Assembly: GCA_900544885.1 (NCBI GenBank)
Contig: UQWU01000024.1
Span: 1-25,138, forward strand
DNA length: 25,138 bases
Direction: 5' to 3'
Source: an uncultured Phascolarctobacterium sp.
GTDB taxonomy: Bacteria > Bacillota > Negativicutes > Acidaminococcales > Acidaminococcaceae
The notes beneath the pieces were generated by a model that was not told where the DNA came from, did no database searches, and saw nothing but the letters and a program-made list of their open reading frames with translations. Made by a program: the position numbers and the translations under genes. This document shows, in pieces, positions 8,202 through 17,354 of the stretch (positions are counted from its first letter, which is position 1; each line of letters starts with the position of its first letter).

Positions 8202-9140
8202 TTACAACGAAAAGCCTTTTTCGACAAGCATTTCACAAATTCTCTTCATAACCTTTTCATAGTCAGGCTCGGCATCCAGCTTAATCCAGTTGATATACGG
8301 CATCTTCTTATACCAAGTAATCTGACGCTTAGCAAAATTACGCGTAGCCTGCTTCAGCTTATCCACAGCCATTTCGTAAGGCATACCGCATTCCAGATAC
8401 CAAACCATCTGACGATAACCGATGCTCTGCATACTCTGGCACTCGGAGCTGACACCATTCTCCAACAGGTTGCGTACTTCATCCTCTAAGCCTGCTTTTA
8501 GCATCATATCAACACGCTTATTAATACGATTATACAAAGCACTGCGCTCCATCTCTAAGCCGATGACTAAAGCATCATATGGCATTTCCTCTGCACCGTG
8601 CTGATTAATTTTTTCACCGCTCATAGCTGCTTCTAAAGCACGGATGACGCGACGGACATTATTAGGATGAATGCGCTCTGCTTCTGCCGGCGCAATTTCC
8701 TGTAACTTTTTATAAACAGCCATACCGCCTTCTGTTTCTGCTAATTGCTGCAGGCGGGCACGCAACTCACTATTTTCTTCTACGCTGTTAAAGGCATAAT
8801 CTTCTAACAGTGCTTTAATATATAAACCGGTACCGCCGGCAATAATCGGCAGGTGACCACGCTCATTGATTTCATGAATCAGCTTTTGTGCTTGTTCCTT
8901 AAAATCTACTACACTGAAATTTGCGTCAGGCGGCAGAATATCAACTAAATGATGCGTAACAGCGGCCAGCTCCTCCGCCGAAGGCTTAGCAGTGCCGATA
9001 TTCATCTGACGGTATACCAGCATCGAATCGCCGGAAATAATCTCGCCATGATATTTTTTAGCCAATTCAATGGCACAATTACTTTTACCTGTAGCAGTCG
9101 CGCCTAAAATAACTACTACCTTTTCCTTACCCTTATTCAT
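8202..9140 (-). CDS. miaA: tRNA dimethylallyltransferase MiaA
   Basis: MiaA adds a dimethylallyl group to N6 of A37 in tRNAs that read UNN codons. The product has about 312 residues. It shows the P-loop GATATGKS near the N-terminus, ISGDSMLVYRQMNIGTAKP, the IIAGGTGLYI block, and a C-terminal QATRNFAKRQITWYKK segment that contacts tRNA, all typical. Its product, i6A37, is the substrate of MiaB, encoded four genes upstream in the same operon. The start is ambiguous: AAGGAGG stands 7 bases before a GTG (9143) and 10 before the adjoining ATG (9140). ATG is chosen here. The gap from the methyltransferase gene is about 40 bases. Confidence 0.95.
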   Translation of the reverse strand: MNKGKEKVVVILGATATGKSNCAIELAKKYHGEIISGDSMLVYRQMNIGTAKPSAEELAAVTHHLVDILPPDANFSVVDFKEQAQKLIHEINERGHLPIIAGGTGLYIKALLEDYAFNSVEENSELRARLQQLAETEGGMAVYKKLQEIAPAEAERIHPNNVRRVIRALEAAMSGEKINQHGAEEMPYDALVIGLEMERSALYNRINKRVDMMLKAGLEDEVRNLLENGVSSECQSMQSIGYRQMVWYLECGMPYEMAVDKLKQATRNFAKRQITWYKKMPYINWIKLDAEPDYEKVMKRICEMLVEKGFSL

Positions 9141-9184
9141 CACACAGCTTCCTCCTTCTTCTAAAATTTCTTCTATACTGAAGC

Positions 9185-9985
9185 TTATAAATTACTTTCT
9201 GTTCTGGTTATTATACCATATTTCACACGGCTGTAACGACCGCCGATAAATTCATGACAACCATAGCCACGCAAAATATATTCATTCCGCTCTTTAATCA
9301 CTACTCGCGGAGCTACCTCTAAAGCCAGCTTCACAGCAGTACGGGATAAAGGCTGTTCATAGGAAAATGGACGCAAGGCCCGCATTCCGTCCGAGCCTTG
9401 TACAGGATTACGGAACATAGGGTCGAAATAAACGACATCGAAGCTATCCGGTGCACATTGACGCAAATAATCCTCTGCCGTACTGCACACAGCTTCAATC
9501 CGTCTTAAAGCTGTAGTCAAATCAGCACCATCTGCTACATAATTAGCTAAGCCATAGTTTACGGCAAAATGCACTAAGGTACTTGCCTCCACGCCTACCA
9601 CACGACCTTTTTCTCCAACACAGTAAGCAGCAATAGCTGCATCAGCAGCCAAGCCCAAGGTACAATCAAGAACACGACTGCCCTCATGTAAAGCTAAAGC
9701 AGCAGGTAAATGCTCCTTGCCTCCACGCTTCAGCTGCTGTAGACGCAGCACCGCCATGCCCGGATGATAGGCAAAAGTACCACCATCACCATGAATACGC
9801 GGTCCATCTTTTTCCACAACAATCAGCGCAGTCAACTGCTGTTCCTTCAAAAGACTATCCACAGGACTGTTCTGAGGACGGTCAAAATAAGGTACGCCTA
9901 ATTGTTCCGCCCACTGCCGACCAATAACTTGAGCAGCAGCACCGGCGTTGCGGGCAATAGTCACACCAACTCTTTTATTCTGCAT
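9185..9985 (-). CDS. Class I SAM-dependent methyltransferase (RsmJ-like)
   Basis: The 266-residue protein carries a Rossmann-type methyltransferase domain in its second half: motif I VLDCTLGLAADA, motif II VVGVEAS, and motif IV YFDPMFRNPVQ. The layout resembles the RsmJ/DUF548 group, which in E. coli methylates 16S rRNA G1516. The N-terminal YHPGMAVLRLQQL segment also fits that group. The ATG overlaps the mutL stop by one base (TGATG), so it is translationally coupled to mutL. Substrate is inferred from family resemblance only. Confidence 0.75.
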   Translation of the reverse strand: MQNKRVGVTIARNAGAAAQVIGRQWAEQLGVPYFDRPQNSPVDSLLKEQQLTALIVVEKDGPRIHGDGGTFAYHPGMAVLRLQQLKRGGKEHLPAALALHEGSRVLDCTLGLAADAAIAAYCVGEKGRVVGVEASTLVHFAVNYGLANYVADGADLTTALRRIEAVCSTAEDYLRQCAPDSFDVVYFDPMFRNPVQGSDGMRALRPFSYEQPLSRTAVKLALEVAPRVVIKERNEYILRGYGCHEFIGGRYSRVKYGIITRTESNL

Positions 9986-12048
9986 CAGAACCCGGTCCTT
10001 TTGAACATTTTATATAATTGATCACTATCGATAGCAATCATACAGGGACGACCATGGGGACAGGTAAAGGGATGGGTAGTATTACATAAATCAATAATCA
10101 ATTGACGCATCTGACGCATATTGAGTATTTGCCCTGCTTTAATAGCCGCCTTGCAGGCAGTCATATGCAGCACACTCTGACGCAAGTCACTGCCATCAAT
10201 ATCATGACGCATTTCTCGCAACATCTTGCTTATTTCATTAATAAAATCCTCTGCATCCTCTGCCTTAATGTCCGTCGGCAAACTGGAAATACGTACTACA
10301 TTTTCACCACCGGCAGAAGCATCCACACCTAAGCGTAAAAATTCATCATGGTGCTCCTCCATTAAAGCAATGGTTTCGGCATCCATATCCATATATAAAG
10401 GCATTAACAGCTGTTGAGCAGGAATGTCGCTATGGGAAGCTGTTAATTTATCATATAAAATACGCTCATGTGCCGCATGTTGGTCAATCAGATACAGTGT
10501 ATCCTCAGATTGAGCAATAATAAAAGTTTTATCAACCTGTCCAATAGGCCAAATAGCAGAAGTTTCTCGATTAGTATCAGTAAAAGCAATGGTTTCCCTA
10601 TCTTTAGGGATATGTTCCTCTGTATTATTAAATGGCTCCTCTTTCGCAAACTGCGCTCTGGTTTCGTGGATGCTAAGCATGGGCTCACGATAACCTTTGT
10701 CATAAACTTCACCTGTTTTGCCATCGCTGAAATCAGCAAATGGTTCCCACATAGCTTGCTGCTGTGCAGACTTATGCTCTTGAGCAGGAACAGGAACTTC
10801 CTCCGGCACCAGCTCTAATGGCTTTACAGCTGTGGAAGACGGACGTTCAGGAGTTTTAAAAATCTGTCCATCAGTAACAAAATTATCCTGCTGACGCTGT
10901 TCCCTGCTTTGCTTAGGCATCTGTATATCAGTTAATGTCCTATCCAAAGGAGTAGTAGCTTGAACAGACGGCTTTGCTGGTGGCATATCCTTAACAAAAA
11001 CATTTAATTCAGAATCCGGCATCAGATGCAAATTAGTTTTGGCAGCACTCATAGGACGAGTCAATGCATTAGTCAAAGCCTTAAACATAGCCTTATAAAC
11101 ACGGCTGTCGTCGCTGAATTTCACTTCACTTTTCTGCGGATGCACATTCACATCCACGGTTGTGCTATCAACTTGAATACTCAATACGGCAAAAGGAAAA
11201 CCGCTTTTAGGAATCTGTGATTGATAAGCATGGTCAATAGCCTTAGCTAACATTTTATTACCTATGCTGCGACCGTTAACAAAAAAGGTCTGCCACGCAC
11301 GAGTACCCTTCAACAAGGTAGGCTTACCGATATATCCATGAATAGCAATAGATTCATCGACAAAATCAACCGGTAATAATTCGTCAGCAACTTTTTTGCC
11401 ATACAAGGCACGAATGGTATTGGCTAAATCACCATCACCAGGAGTACTCAATACTTCCTTATCATTATTCACTAATTTAAAACGAATATCAGGACGTGAC
11501 AAAGCCAACTTAGTCAAAAGCTCGCTGATATAACGACCTTCGGTGCTGACGGTTTTTAAAAATTTACGGCGTGCAGGTACATTAAAGAAAAGATTTTCCA
11601 CAATCACAGTAGTACCTGCATTGGCACCCATGGAGGAAACCTCCATGTTTTCCCCACCGTCAATATGCACACTGGTAGCAAATTCTTCATCAGCAGGACG
11701 TGTCAGTAAAGTAAAATTGGATACGGAGGCAATACTCGGCAAAGCTTCGCCACGGAAGCCCAAAGTATTCAGATGCATTAAATCCTCCGCCTTGACAATT
11801 TTACTAGTAGCATGACGCAAAACTGCCAAACGGGCATTTTCCTCGCTCATACCACAACCATTATCTTCAACGCGGATATATTCTGTACCACCGGCAAAAA
11901 TCGTAACTTCAATTTTATCTGCACCGGCATCAAAAGCGTTTTCCACTAATTCCTTAACTACAGAAGCAGGCTTTTCTACAACCTCACCTGCCGCAATCTG
12001 GTTGGAGGTATTAGTATCTAAGAGCTGTACCTTATGCATATCACTCAT
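9985..12048 (-). CDS. mutL: DNA mismatch repair protein MutL (endonuclease type)
   Basis: The product is a 687-residue mismatch repair mediator that couples MutS recognition to strand removal. The N-terminal GHKL ATPase domain has KELVENAFDAGA, EDNGCGM and LGFRGEALPSIASV. A variable linker (about 335-490) follows. The C-terminal domain carries the metal-dependent nicking motifs DQHAAHERILYD (522-533), ACKAAIKAGQ (631-640) and CPHGRP (663-668). This is the MutL class of bacteria that lack MutH. The last position of the DQHA(X)2E(X)4E motif is Asp instead of Glu. The start overlaps the mutS stop by one base, and AAGGAG lies inside the end of mutS. Confidence 0.97.
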   Translation of the reverse strand: MSDMHKVQLLDTNTSNQIAAGEVVEKPASVVKELVENAFDAGADKIEVTIFAGGTEYIRVEDNGCGMSEENARLAVLRHATSKIVKAEDLMHLNTLGFRGEALPSIASVSNFTLLTRPADEEFATSVHIDGGENMEVSSMGANAGTTVIVENLFFNVPARRKFLKTVSTEGRYISELLTKLALSRPDIRFKLVNNDKEVLSTPGDGDLANTIRALYGKKVADELLPVDFVDESIAIHGYIGKPTLLKGTRAWQTFFVNGRSIGNKMLAKAIDHAYQSQIPKSGFPFAVLSIQVDSTTVDVNVHPQKSEVKFSDDSRVYKAMFKALTNALTRPMSAAKTNLHLMPDSELNVFVKDMPPAKPSVQATTPLDRTLTDIQMPKQSREQRQQDNFVTDGQIFKTPERPSSTAVKPLELVPEEVPVPAQEHKSAQQQAMWEPFADFSDGKTGEVYDKGYREPMLSIHETRAQFAKEEPFNNTEEHIPKDRETIAFTDTNRETSAIWPIGQVDKTFIIAQSEDTLYLIDQHAAHERILYDKLTASHSDIPAQQLLMPLYMDMDAETIALMEEHHDEFLRLGVDASAGGENVVRISSLPTDIKAEDAEDFINEISKMLREMRHDIDGSDLRQSVLHMTACKAAIKAGQILNMRQMRQLIIDLCNTTHPFTCPHGRPCMIAIDSDQLYKMFKRTGF

Positions 12049-14624
12049 CAGCAGCCACGCTCCTTCCTCGCTTCATCCTGCAATTTATACAAAGCATTCA
12101 TCGCCTCAATCGGTGTCATGCTTACAACATCCATTTGCAATAATTTATCGGTAATAGCACTGGAAAACAAGGAACCCATCATCTCAACAGGCTGCTCTAT
12201 CTGTACAGACTTGGCAGCACAACGACCATTTTCGCTATCATATTCTTGCAAAAATTCTTCAGCACGCTCCAAAACCTTTTTCGGTAAACCTGCCAGACGT
12301 GCTACATGCACACCATAGCTTCTATCGGTACCGCCAGGAACAATACGACGCAAGAAGACGATATCCGTACCACGCTCCTTAACGGCTACAGAATAATTCT
12401 TCACACCGGAAAGCTCATTTTCCAAACCGATTAGTTGGTGATAATGCGTAGCAAACAAAGTCTTTGCCTTGATTTTATCATGAATATATTCCATAACAGC
12501 ACGTGCAATACTCATACCATCAAAAGTAGAGGTACCTCGACCTACTTCATCAAGGATAATAAGACTATTCTTTGTTGCATAACGTAAAATCTGCGCCACC
12601 TCATTCATCTCTACCATGAAAGTACTCTGACCTGTTGCCAAATCGTCGCTGGCACCGACACGGGTAAAGATTTTATCCACAGGGCAGATATTCGCTTGAC
12701 GTGCAGGAATAAAGCTTCCCATCTGGGTAAGCAATACCAAAAGGGCCACCTGACGCATATATGTGGACTTGCCGGCCATATTAGGACCAGTAATAATAAT
12801 CATACGCTCATCATCATTATTCAGGTTAACGTTATTCGGCACAAAAATTTCCTTTTCCAGCAAACGCTCTACCACCGGATGACGGCCATCGGTAATCTTG
12901 ATTTCACCCTGATTATTTAATTGCGGACGAATATAATTATATTTATAAGCAGCTATTGCTAAACCGCTAAGTACATCGACAACAGCAACTACGCGGGCAG
13001 TTTTCTGGATCTCGGCAATGCGGCTGCGAATTAAATTACGTAGCTCATCGAATAAATAATATTCTAATTGCTGAATTTTTTCCTTGGCACCAAGAATTTT
13101 ATTTTCAAACTCCTTCAGCTCGGGAACAATATAACGCTCTGCATTTACCAATGTCTGCTTGCGCACAAAATAATCTGGTACACTGCTGCTCTGTCCCTTA
13201 GAAACCTCAATATAATAGCCGAAAACCTTATTAAACCCTACCTTCATAGTTTTAATACCTGTTTCGTCTTTGATTTTCTGTTCAAAATTCTGCATCCAGG
13301 TTTTGTTATCCTGAGCAATTAAATGCAGCTCATCCAGCTCTGCATTATAGCCTCTGCGAATCATACCACCCTCACGTACAGAGAAGGGAGGCTCATCCAC
13401 AATCGCCTCCTGTAGCTTATATGCTAAATCTTCATGCAGATATAAACCGGAGTACAATTTATGCAGCAAATTACTTTTACAGCCCTGCAGCATTTCCTGC
13501 AAAGCAGGTAACACGCTCAAAGAATTACGTAACGCCACTAAATCACGGGCATTAGCACTGCCAACCTCAATACGGCTGACAATACGCTCTAAATCGGCAA
13601 TAGTCTTTAACTGCTCACCTAGTGCTTCCCGCAGATTAGTATTATTCAGCAGCTCCTCAACAGCATCTTGACGCTCATAAATGCGTCCTAAATCCAGTAA
13701 CGGAGATTCAATCCATTTACGCAGACGACGTGCACCCATAGAGGTTTTAGTGAAATCAATAACATCCAGTAAAGTGCCACGCTTAGAACCATCCGCCATA
13801 TTACGCACTAATTCCAGATTACGAATAGCCGTAACATCTAGATTCATAAAGCTGTTGCGGACAATCTCGGTCAAGCGGTTAATATGACTTAAATCTGCCA
13901 TTACAGTCTGATGCAGATATTGTAGCAGCAATTCTACAGCCTGCTTCACAGTAGCAGGTACATCCGCATTAGGGAAGTGCTTAACTAAATAGCTATCGGT
14001 AGTTTGAGCAGAATATGCAGATAAAGTGCAGTCAGGCAGCTTGGCCTGCATCCATTCCTGCAGCTTAGGCCAGGCGGCTAAATGCTCACCGCCTACTAAT
14101 TCAGCAGGCTGCATTCTATATAATTGCTCGGTAATTTCTAAAAGACGCTCATTGCCCTCGGCCAATAACCATTGGCATTCACCTGTAGTAACATCAGCCG
14201 CTACTAAAGCAATATTCTCGCCCTTCTCCCATAAAAGAACCAAATAACGGTTATGCTTATCCTCTAACAACTGCTCATTAATCGCCGTGCCGGGAGTAAT
14301 AATCTTAATAACTTTACGCTCTACTATTCCCTTAGCCAGTTTGGGGTCTTCTACTTGTTCACAGATAGCGATACGATAGCCTTTTTTTATTAATTTGGCA
14401 ATATAACCATCCACAGAATGATAGGGAACACCACACATAGGAATATTATCGCCGGAACCGGCACGTTTAGTTAAAGTAATATTTAATTCGCGGGATGCTA
14501 TAATAGCATCCTCAAAAAACATTTCGTAAAAATCGCCTAAACGGAAAAACAGCAATTCATTCTTGTGTTTTTCTTTCACAGCCATGTATTGCTGTACCAT
14601 CGGCGTATAATTTGCAGCAGCCAT
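12048..14624 (-). CDS. mutS: DNA mismatch repair protein MutS
   Basis: MutS recognises mismatches and small loops and acts as an ATP-dependent sliding clamp. The 858-residue product has the mismatch-probing FYE motif (F32, E34), connector and lever regions, and an ABC-type ATPase with Walker A GPNMAGKST (613-621), Walker B LIILDEVGRGTS (688-699) and the TFATHYHQL switch. Length and order match full-length MutS1. The ATG overlaps the miaB stop (TAATG), and its own stop overlaps the mutL start, so all three are coupled in translation. Confidence 0.98.
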   Translation of the reverse strand: MAAANYTPMVQQYMAVKEKHKNELLFFRLGDFYEMFFEDAIIASRELNITLTKRAGSGDNIPMCGVPYHSVDGYIAKLIKKGYRIAICEQVEDPKLAKGIVERKVIKIITPGTAINEQLLEDKHNRYLVLLWEKGENIALVAADVTTGECQWLLAEGNERLLEITEQLYRMQPAELVGGEHLAAWPKLQEWMQAKLPDCTLSAYSAQTTDSYLVKHFPNADVPATVKQAVELLLQYLHQTVMADLSHINRLTEIVRNSFMNLDVTAIRNLELVRNMADGSKRGTLLDVIDFTKTSMGARRLRKWIESPLLDLGRIYERQDAVEELLNNTNLREALGEQLKTIADLERIVSRIEVGSANARDLVALRNSLSVLPALQEMLQGCKSNLLHKLYSGLYLHEDLAYKLQEAIVDEPPFSVREGGMIRRGYNAELDELHLIAQDNKTWMQNFEQKIKDETGIKTMKVGFNKVFGYYIEVSKGQSSSVPDYFVRKQTLVNAERYIVPELKEFENKILGAKEKIQQLEYYLFDELRNLIRSRIAEIQKTARVVAVVDVLSGLAIAAYKYNYIRPQLNNQGEIKITDGRHPVVERLLEKEIFVPNNVNLNNDDERMIIITGPNMAGKSTYMRQVALLVLLTQMGSFIPARQANICPVDKIFTRVGASDDLATGQSTFMVEMNEVAQILRYATKNSLIILDEVGRGTSTFDGMSIARAVMEYIHDKIKAKTLFATHYHQLIGLENELSGVKNYSVAVKERGTDIVFLRRIVPGGTDRSYGVHVARLAGLPKKVLERAEEFLQEYDSENGRCAAKSVQIEQPVEMMGSLFSSAITDKLLQMDVVSMTPIEAMNALYKLQDEARKERGC

Positions 14625-15952
14625 TAATCAACCGCCTTACCTTTCACTAACCAAGTTTGTGCTGTATCAATTTTGACATTAACAATTTGACCGACTTCAT
14701 AATGCTTGTCCTCAATAGGCCACAGAACTAAAACGCCTGTTGCAGTACGTCCGTTCCACACATCAGCCTGCTTACTAGGACCCTCCGCCAAAACCTTGAC
14801 AGTTTGACCGATTAATTGCTCATGACAACGAACGCTAATTTCATTTTGTACTGCCATTAGACGATTCAGACGTTCTTTTTTCACTGTTAGCGGTACCTGA
14901 TTTTCCATTTTTGCCGCCGGAGTACCACTGCGTTTAGAATAAATAAAGGTAAAAGCAGAAGTAAAGCCTACTTGTTTTACCACATCTAAAGTTTCGTTAA
15001 AATCTTCTTCTGTTTCTCCAGGGAAACCCACAATAATATCAGTAGTGATAGCAGCATCAGGAACATATTTACGGATTAATTTAATTAAATCTAAATATTT
15101 TTCTTTAGTATAACCACGATTCATACGGCGCAGAATTTCACTACTACCTGATTGGAACGGTACATGGAAGTTTTCGCAGATATTATCGCATTCTGCTACA
15201 GCCTTGATTACCTCTTCGCTCATATCACGCGGATGACTAGTCATATAATGCAGACGCTCTACGCCAGGGATTGCAGCTACGCGGCGCAGTAAATTAGCAA
15301 AGGCTTCTTTTTCACCGAAATCTTTGCCATAAGAGTTAACATTCTGTCCCAGCAGGGTAAACTCCTTATAACCATCTTTAACTGCTGCCTCCACCTCGGC
15401 AATGATGTTTTCTGCACTACGGCTGCGTTCACGTCCACGCACATAGGGCACAATACAATAAGTGCAGAAATTATTGCAACCATACATGATCGGAATCCAA
15501 GCAGAAAACGGACTTTGACGTACCATATGACCTTCAAATTCACTTTGGTGAATTGTTAAATCGGTATAAAAGCGTTTCTTACGGTTTTCCAAATAATTAT
15601 GTAATAATTCCTTAAAATCATTAACATAAGCAGTTCCCAGCAATAAATCAACTTGCGGATGCTTTTTCAGCAGCTTTTCCCCATCCTTTTGCGCCATACA
15701 GCCGGCAACACAAATAATTACATCAGGATTTTTAGTTTTCACTGCTTTTAACTCGCCGATTTTACCTGCAATTTTCTTTTCTGCACTTTCACGTACACAG
15801 CAAGTGTTTACAATAATTATATCAGCAGTATGAAAATCTGCGTTGGCTTTATATCCCATTTCTTCCAATTGACCTGCAAAATGCTCAGTATCTGATTGGT
15901 TCATTTGGCAACCATAATTAATCAAGCAATAAGTTTTTTCTTGAACTGTCAT
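14624..15952 (-). CDS. miaB: tRNA-2-methylthio-N6-dimethylallyladenosine synthase MiaB
   Basis: MiaB is a radical-SAM methylthiotransferase that turns i6A37 of tRNA into ms2i6A37. The 442-residue protein has the N-terminal UPF0004 domain with cluster cysteines C15 (YGCQMN), C51 (NTCC) and C85 (AGCMAQ). The radical SAM cluster is CNNFCTYC (159-166), and a C-terminal TRAM domain starts near 380. All six cluster cysteines are present. GGAGG precedes the ATG. It leads the operon and is followed without a gap by mutS, a widespread Firmicutes order. Its substrate is made by MiaA, encoded further along the same transcript. Confidence 0.97.
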   Translation of the reverse strand: MTVQEKTYCLINYGCQMNQSDTEHFAGQLEEMGYKANADFHTADIIIVNTCCVRESAEKKIAGKIGELKAVKTKNPDVIICVAGCMAQKDGEKLLKKHPQVDLLLGTAYVNDFKELLHNYLENRKKRFYTDLTIHQSEFEGHMVRQSPFSAWIPIMYGCNNFCTYCIVPYVRGRERSRSAENIIAEVEAAVKDGYKEFTLLGQNVNSYGKDFGEKEAFANLLRRVAAIPGVERLHYMTSHPRDMSEEVIKAVAECDNICENFHVPFQSGSSEILRRMNRGYTKEKYLDLIKLIRKYVPDAAITTDIIVGFPGETEEDFNETLDVVKQVGFTSAFTFIYSKRSGTPAAKMENQVPLTVKKERLNRLMAVQNEISVRCHEQLIGQTVKVLAEGPSKQADVWNGRTATGVLVLWPIEDKHYEVGQIVNVKIDTAQTWLVKGKAVD

Positions 15953-16061
15953 TAAATTTTACCTCCAATAATAAAACACTCTATAAAACACTGCTGTCAT
16001 GCACCTTTAGGCGTTATTGCGCCAGGTATTAAGCATCACAGCTTTACATCTTTATCTTTAT

Positions 16062-16091
16062 ATTATACCGAAAAAGTATGAGTTATCGCAA
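16062..16091 (-). promoter_or_regulatory. Promoter of the miaB-mutS-mutL operon
   Basis: Minus strand: TTGCGA (16086-16091), 18-base spacer, TATAAT (16062-16067). The transcript should start near 16055 and carry a leader of about 100 nt before miaB. A small GGCG/CGCC hairpin lies in the leader near 16011-16024. Confidence 0.7.
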
Positions 16092-16118
16092 CAATTTTAA
16101 AATTTTTAGTACTAGGTA

Positions 16119-16147
16119 TTGAAATCTGCCTCTAATATGATTACAAT
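16119..16147 (+). promoter_or_regulatory. Promoter of the DUF2939-like gene
   Basis: Plus strand: TTGAAA (16119-16124), 17-base spacer, TACAAT (16142-16147). It diverges from the miaB promoter, with only 27 bases between the two -35 boxes. The leader to the ATG at 16206 is about 50 nt. Confidence 0.75.
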
Positions 16148-16205
16148 ATATCAAGAGGTTTGTATATATTCATTCACATAGTTTATACGCAAGGAAGGTA
16201 TTATT

Positions 16206-17228
16206 ATGAAAAGCAAAAAAAATATTTTGTTCTTAATCGTCATTATCGCCGCCCTTGCAGGAGCGGCCTTTTATTTCCTGTATTTTATTCGTACACCTGC
16301 CTATGCTTTGAATGCAGCCCGCAGTGCCTGTCAGGAACATGATGTACAGAAATTTGAACATTATGTCGATGTAAATTCTGTCATGGACAATGCTTTTGAC
16401 GATATTATTAAAGGCGAAAGCAAAATCAACAACGATAATATTTTTTCTAACCCCTTTGCTGTAGGCATTTTAAGAATGCTGAAACCAACCGTTGTTGATT
16501 TAATGGCACAAGAAGCACGTGATAAAGTAGCTAATGTTCCCGAGGAACAGCAAAACAAAAAAGCTGTTGATCCTGTTCCTGACGCCATGCGCCGTAATAT
16601 GGAACGCCGCATCCCGCTTGGAAAATTCACCATTAAAGATTTAAAAATCTCTAAAACTGAATCTGAACGTGCTATTGCTGTTGTAGCATTGCATAATAAG
16701 GATTTAGATAAAGATTTTATCGCTGAACTGGAGTTGAAGATCAACGATAAAGGTGATTGGCAAATCAAAAGAGTCAGCAATTTAGCAGAATTAATTGTTC
16801 AAATCGATGCTGCAAAAAAAGCTAAACTAGCAGCCTCCAATAAGCCCATTATGGACAAATTGAATGCCGCCATCAAAACCATCAACGCCAACATCAATAT
16901 TCCCGCAGACGGCAAACAATTCAGACGCGTGGAAACTAATATCCGCGTAAAAAATACCGGTAATGTGGGTATTAACCGTATGTATTATGACGTAATGATT
17001 TTTGATGAAAATAATAAAGAAATTTATTCTTATCCAGAAAATTTCCAAGGTGAAATTCCCGGTGGTAGCGAAAAAGATTTGAATAACAGCAAAAAATTAA
17101 GCAGAATGCTACCTGATGATAAGGCCTTGATGGAAAGAAATCCGAAAAAACTGCAATGCCGTATTCAAGTAACTTATCTCGTCTTTGATGACGGCACTGT
17201 GCTTTCTCCGAATGCCTTTATGGAATAA
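16206..17228 (+). CDS. Membrane-anchored DUF2939-like protein
   Basis: The 340-residue protein has a lysine-rich start and one hydrophobic segment (about residues 6-28), so it is probably anchored in the inner membrane with its body outside the cytoplasm. The segment right after the anchor, TPAYALNAARSACQEHDVQK followed by FEHYVDVNSV, resembles the start of DUF2939 domains. The remainder is charged and predicted soluble. A strand-rich C-terminal part (about 235-335, for example TNIRVKNTGNVGINRMYYDV) resembles a small beta-sandwich. Function is unknown. AAGGAAGG precedes the ATG, and it has its own promoter. It stands alone on the plus strand between the miaB operon and the prophage remnant. 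Confidence 0.75.
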   Translation: MKSKKNILFLIVIIAALAGAAFYFLYFIRTPAYALNAARSACQEHDVQKFEHYVDVNSVMDNAFDDIIKGESKINNDNIFSNPFAVGILRMLKPTVVDLMAQEARDKVANVPEEQQNKKAVDPVPDAMRRNMERRIPLGKFTIKDLKISKTESERAIAVVALHNKDLDKDFIAELELKINDKGDWQIKRVSNLAELIVQIDAAKKAKLAASNKPIMDKLNAAIKTINANINIPADGKQFRRVETNIRVKNTGNVGINRMYYDVMIFDENNKEIYSYPENFQGEIPGGSEKDLNNSKKLSRMLPDDKALMERNPKKLQCRIQVTYLVFDDGTVLSPNAFME

Positions 17229-17248
17229 GGAAAGCCTTCTAACAATTG

Positions 17249-17283
17249 AAAAAAAAATCAGGACCACCAATTTACCTGGTGGT
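17249..17283 (-). terminator. Terminator at the end of the prophage remnant
   Basis: Hairpin ACCACCA (17263-17269) with TGGTGGT (17277-17283). On the minus strand it is followed, after a few bases that extend the stem (TCA/TGA), by nine T (17249-17257). It is well placed to stop minus-strand transcription before it meets the end of the DUF2939-like gene. Confidence 0.7.
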
Positions 17284-17311
17284 TTGAATAGAGCTATAAG
17301 CCCATGTTACT

Positions 17312-17338
17312 AGCCAGCGCCTCAAGACGCTGGCTTTT
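17312..17338 (+). terminator. Hairpin terminator, probably of the DUF2939-like gene
   Basis: Eight-bp perfect stem AGCCAGCG (17312-17319) with CGCTGGCT (17328-17335), followed by TTTT on the plus strand. It lies 84 bases after the stop at 17228. Together with the hairpin at 17263-17283 it forms a tandem pair. Confidence 0.6.
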
Positions 17339-17354
17339 ACATTTCTTTGTCACC

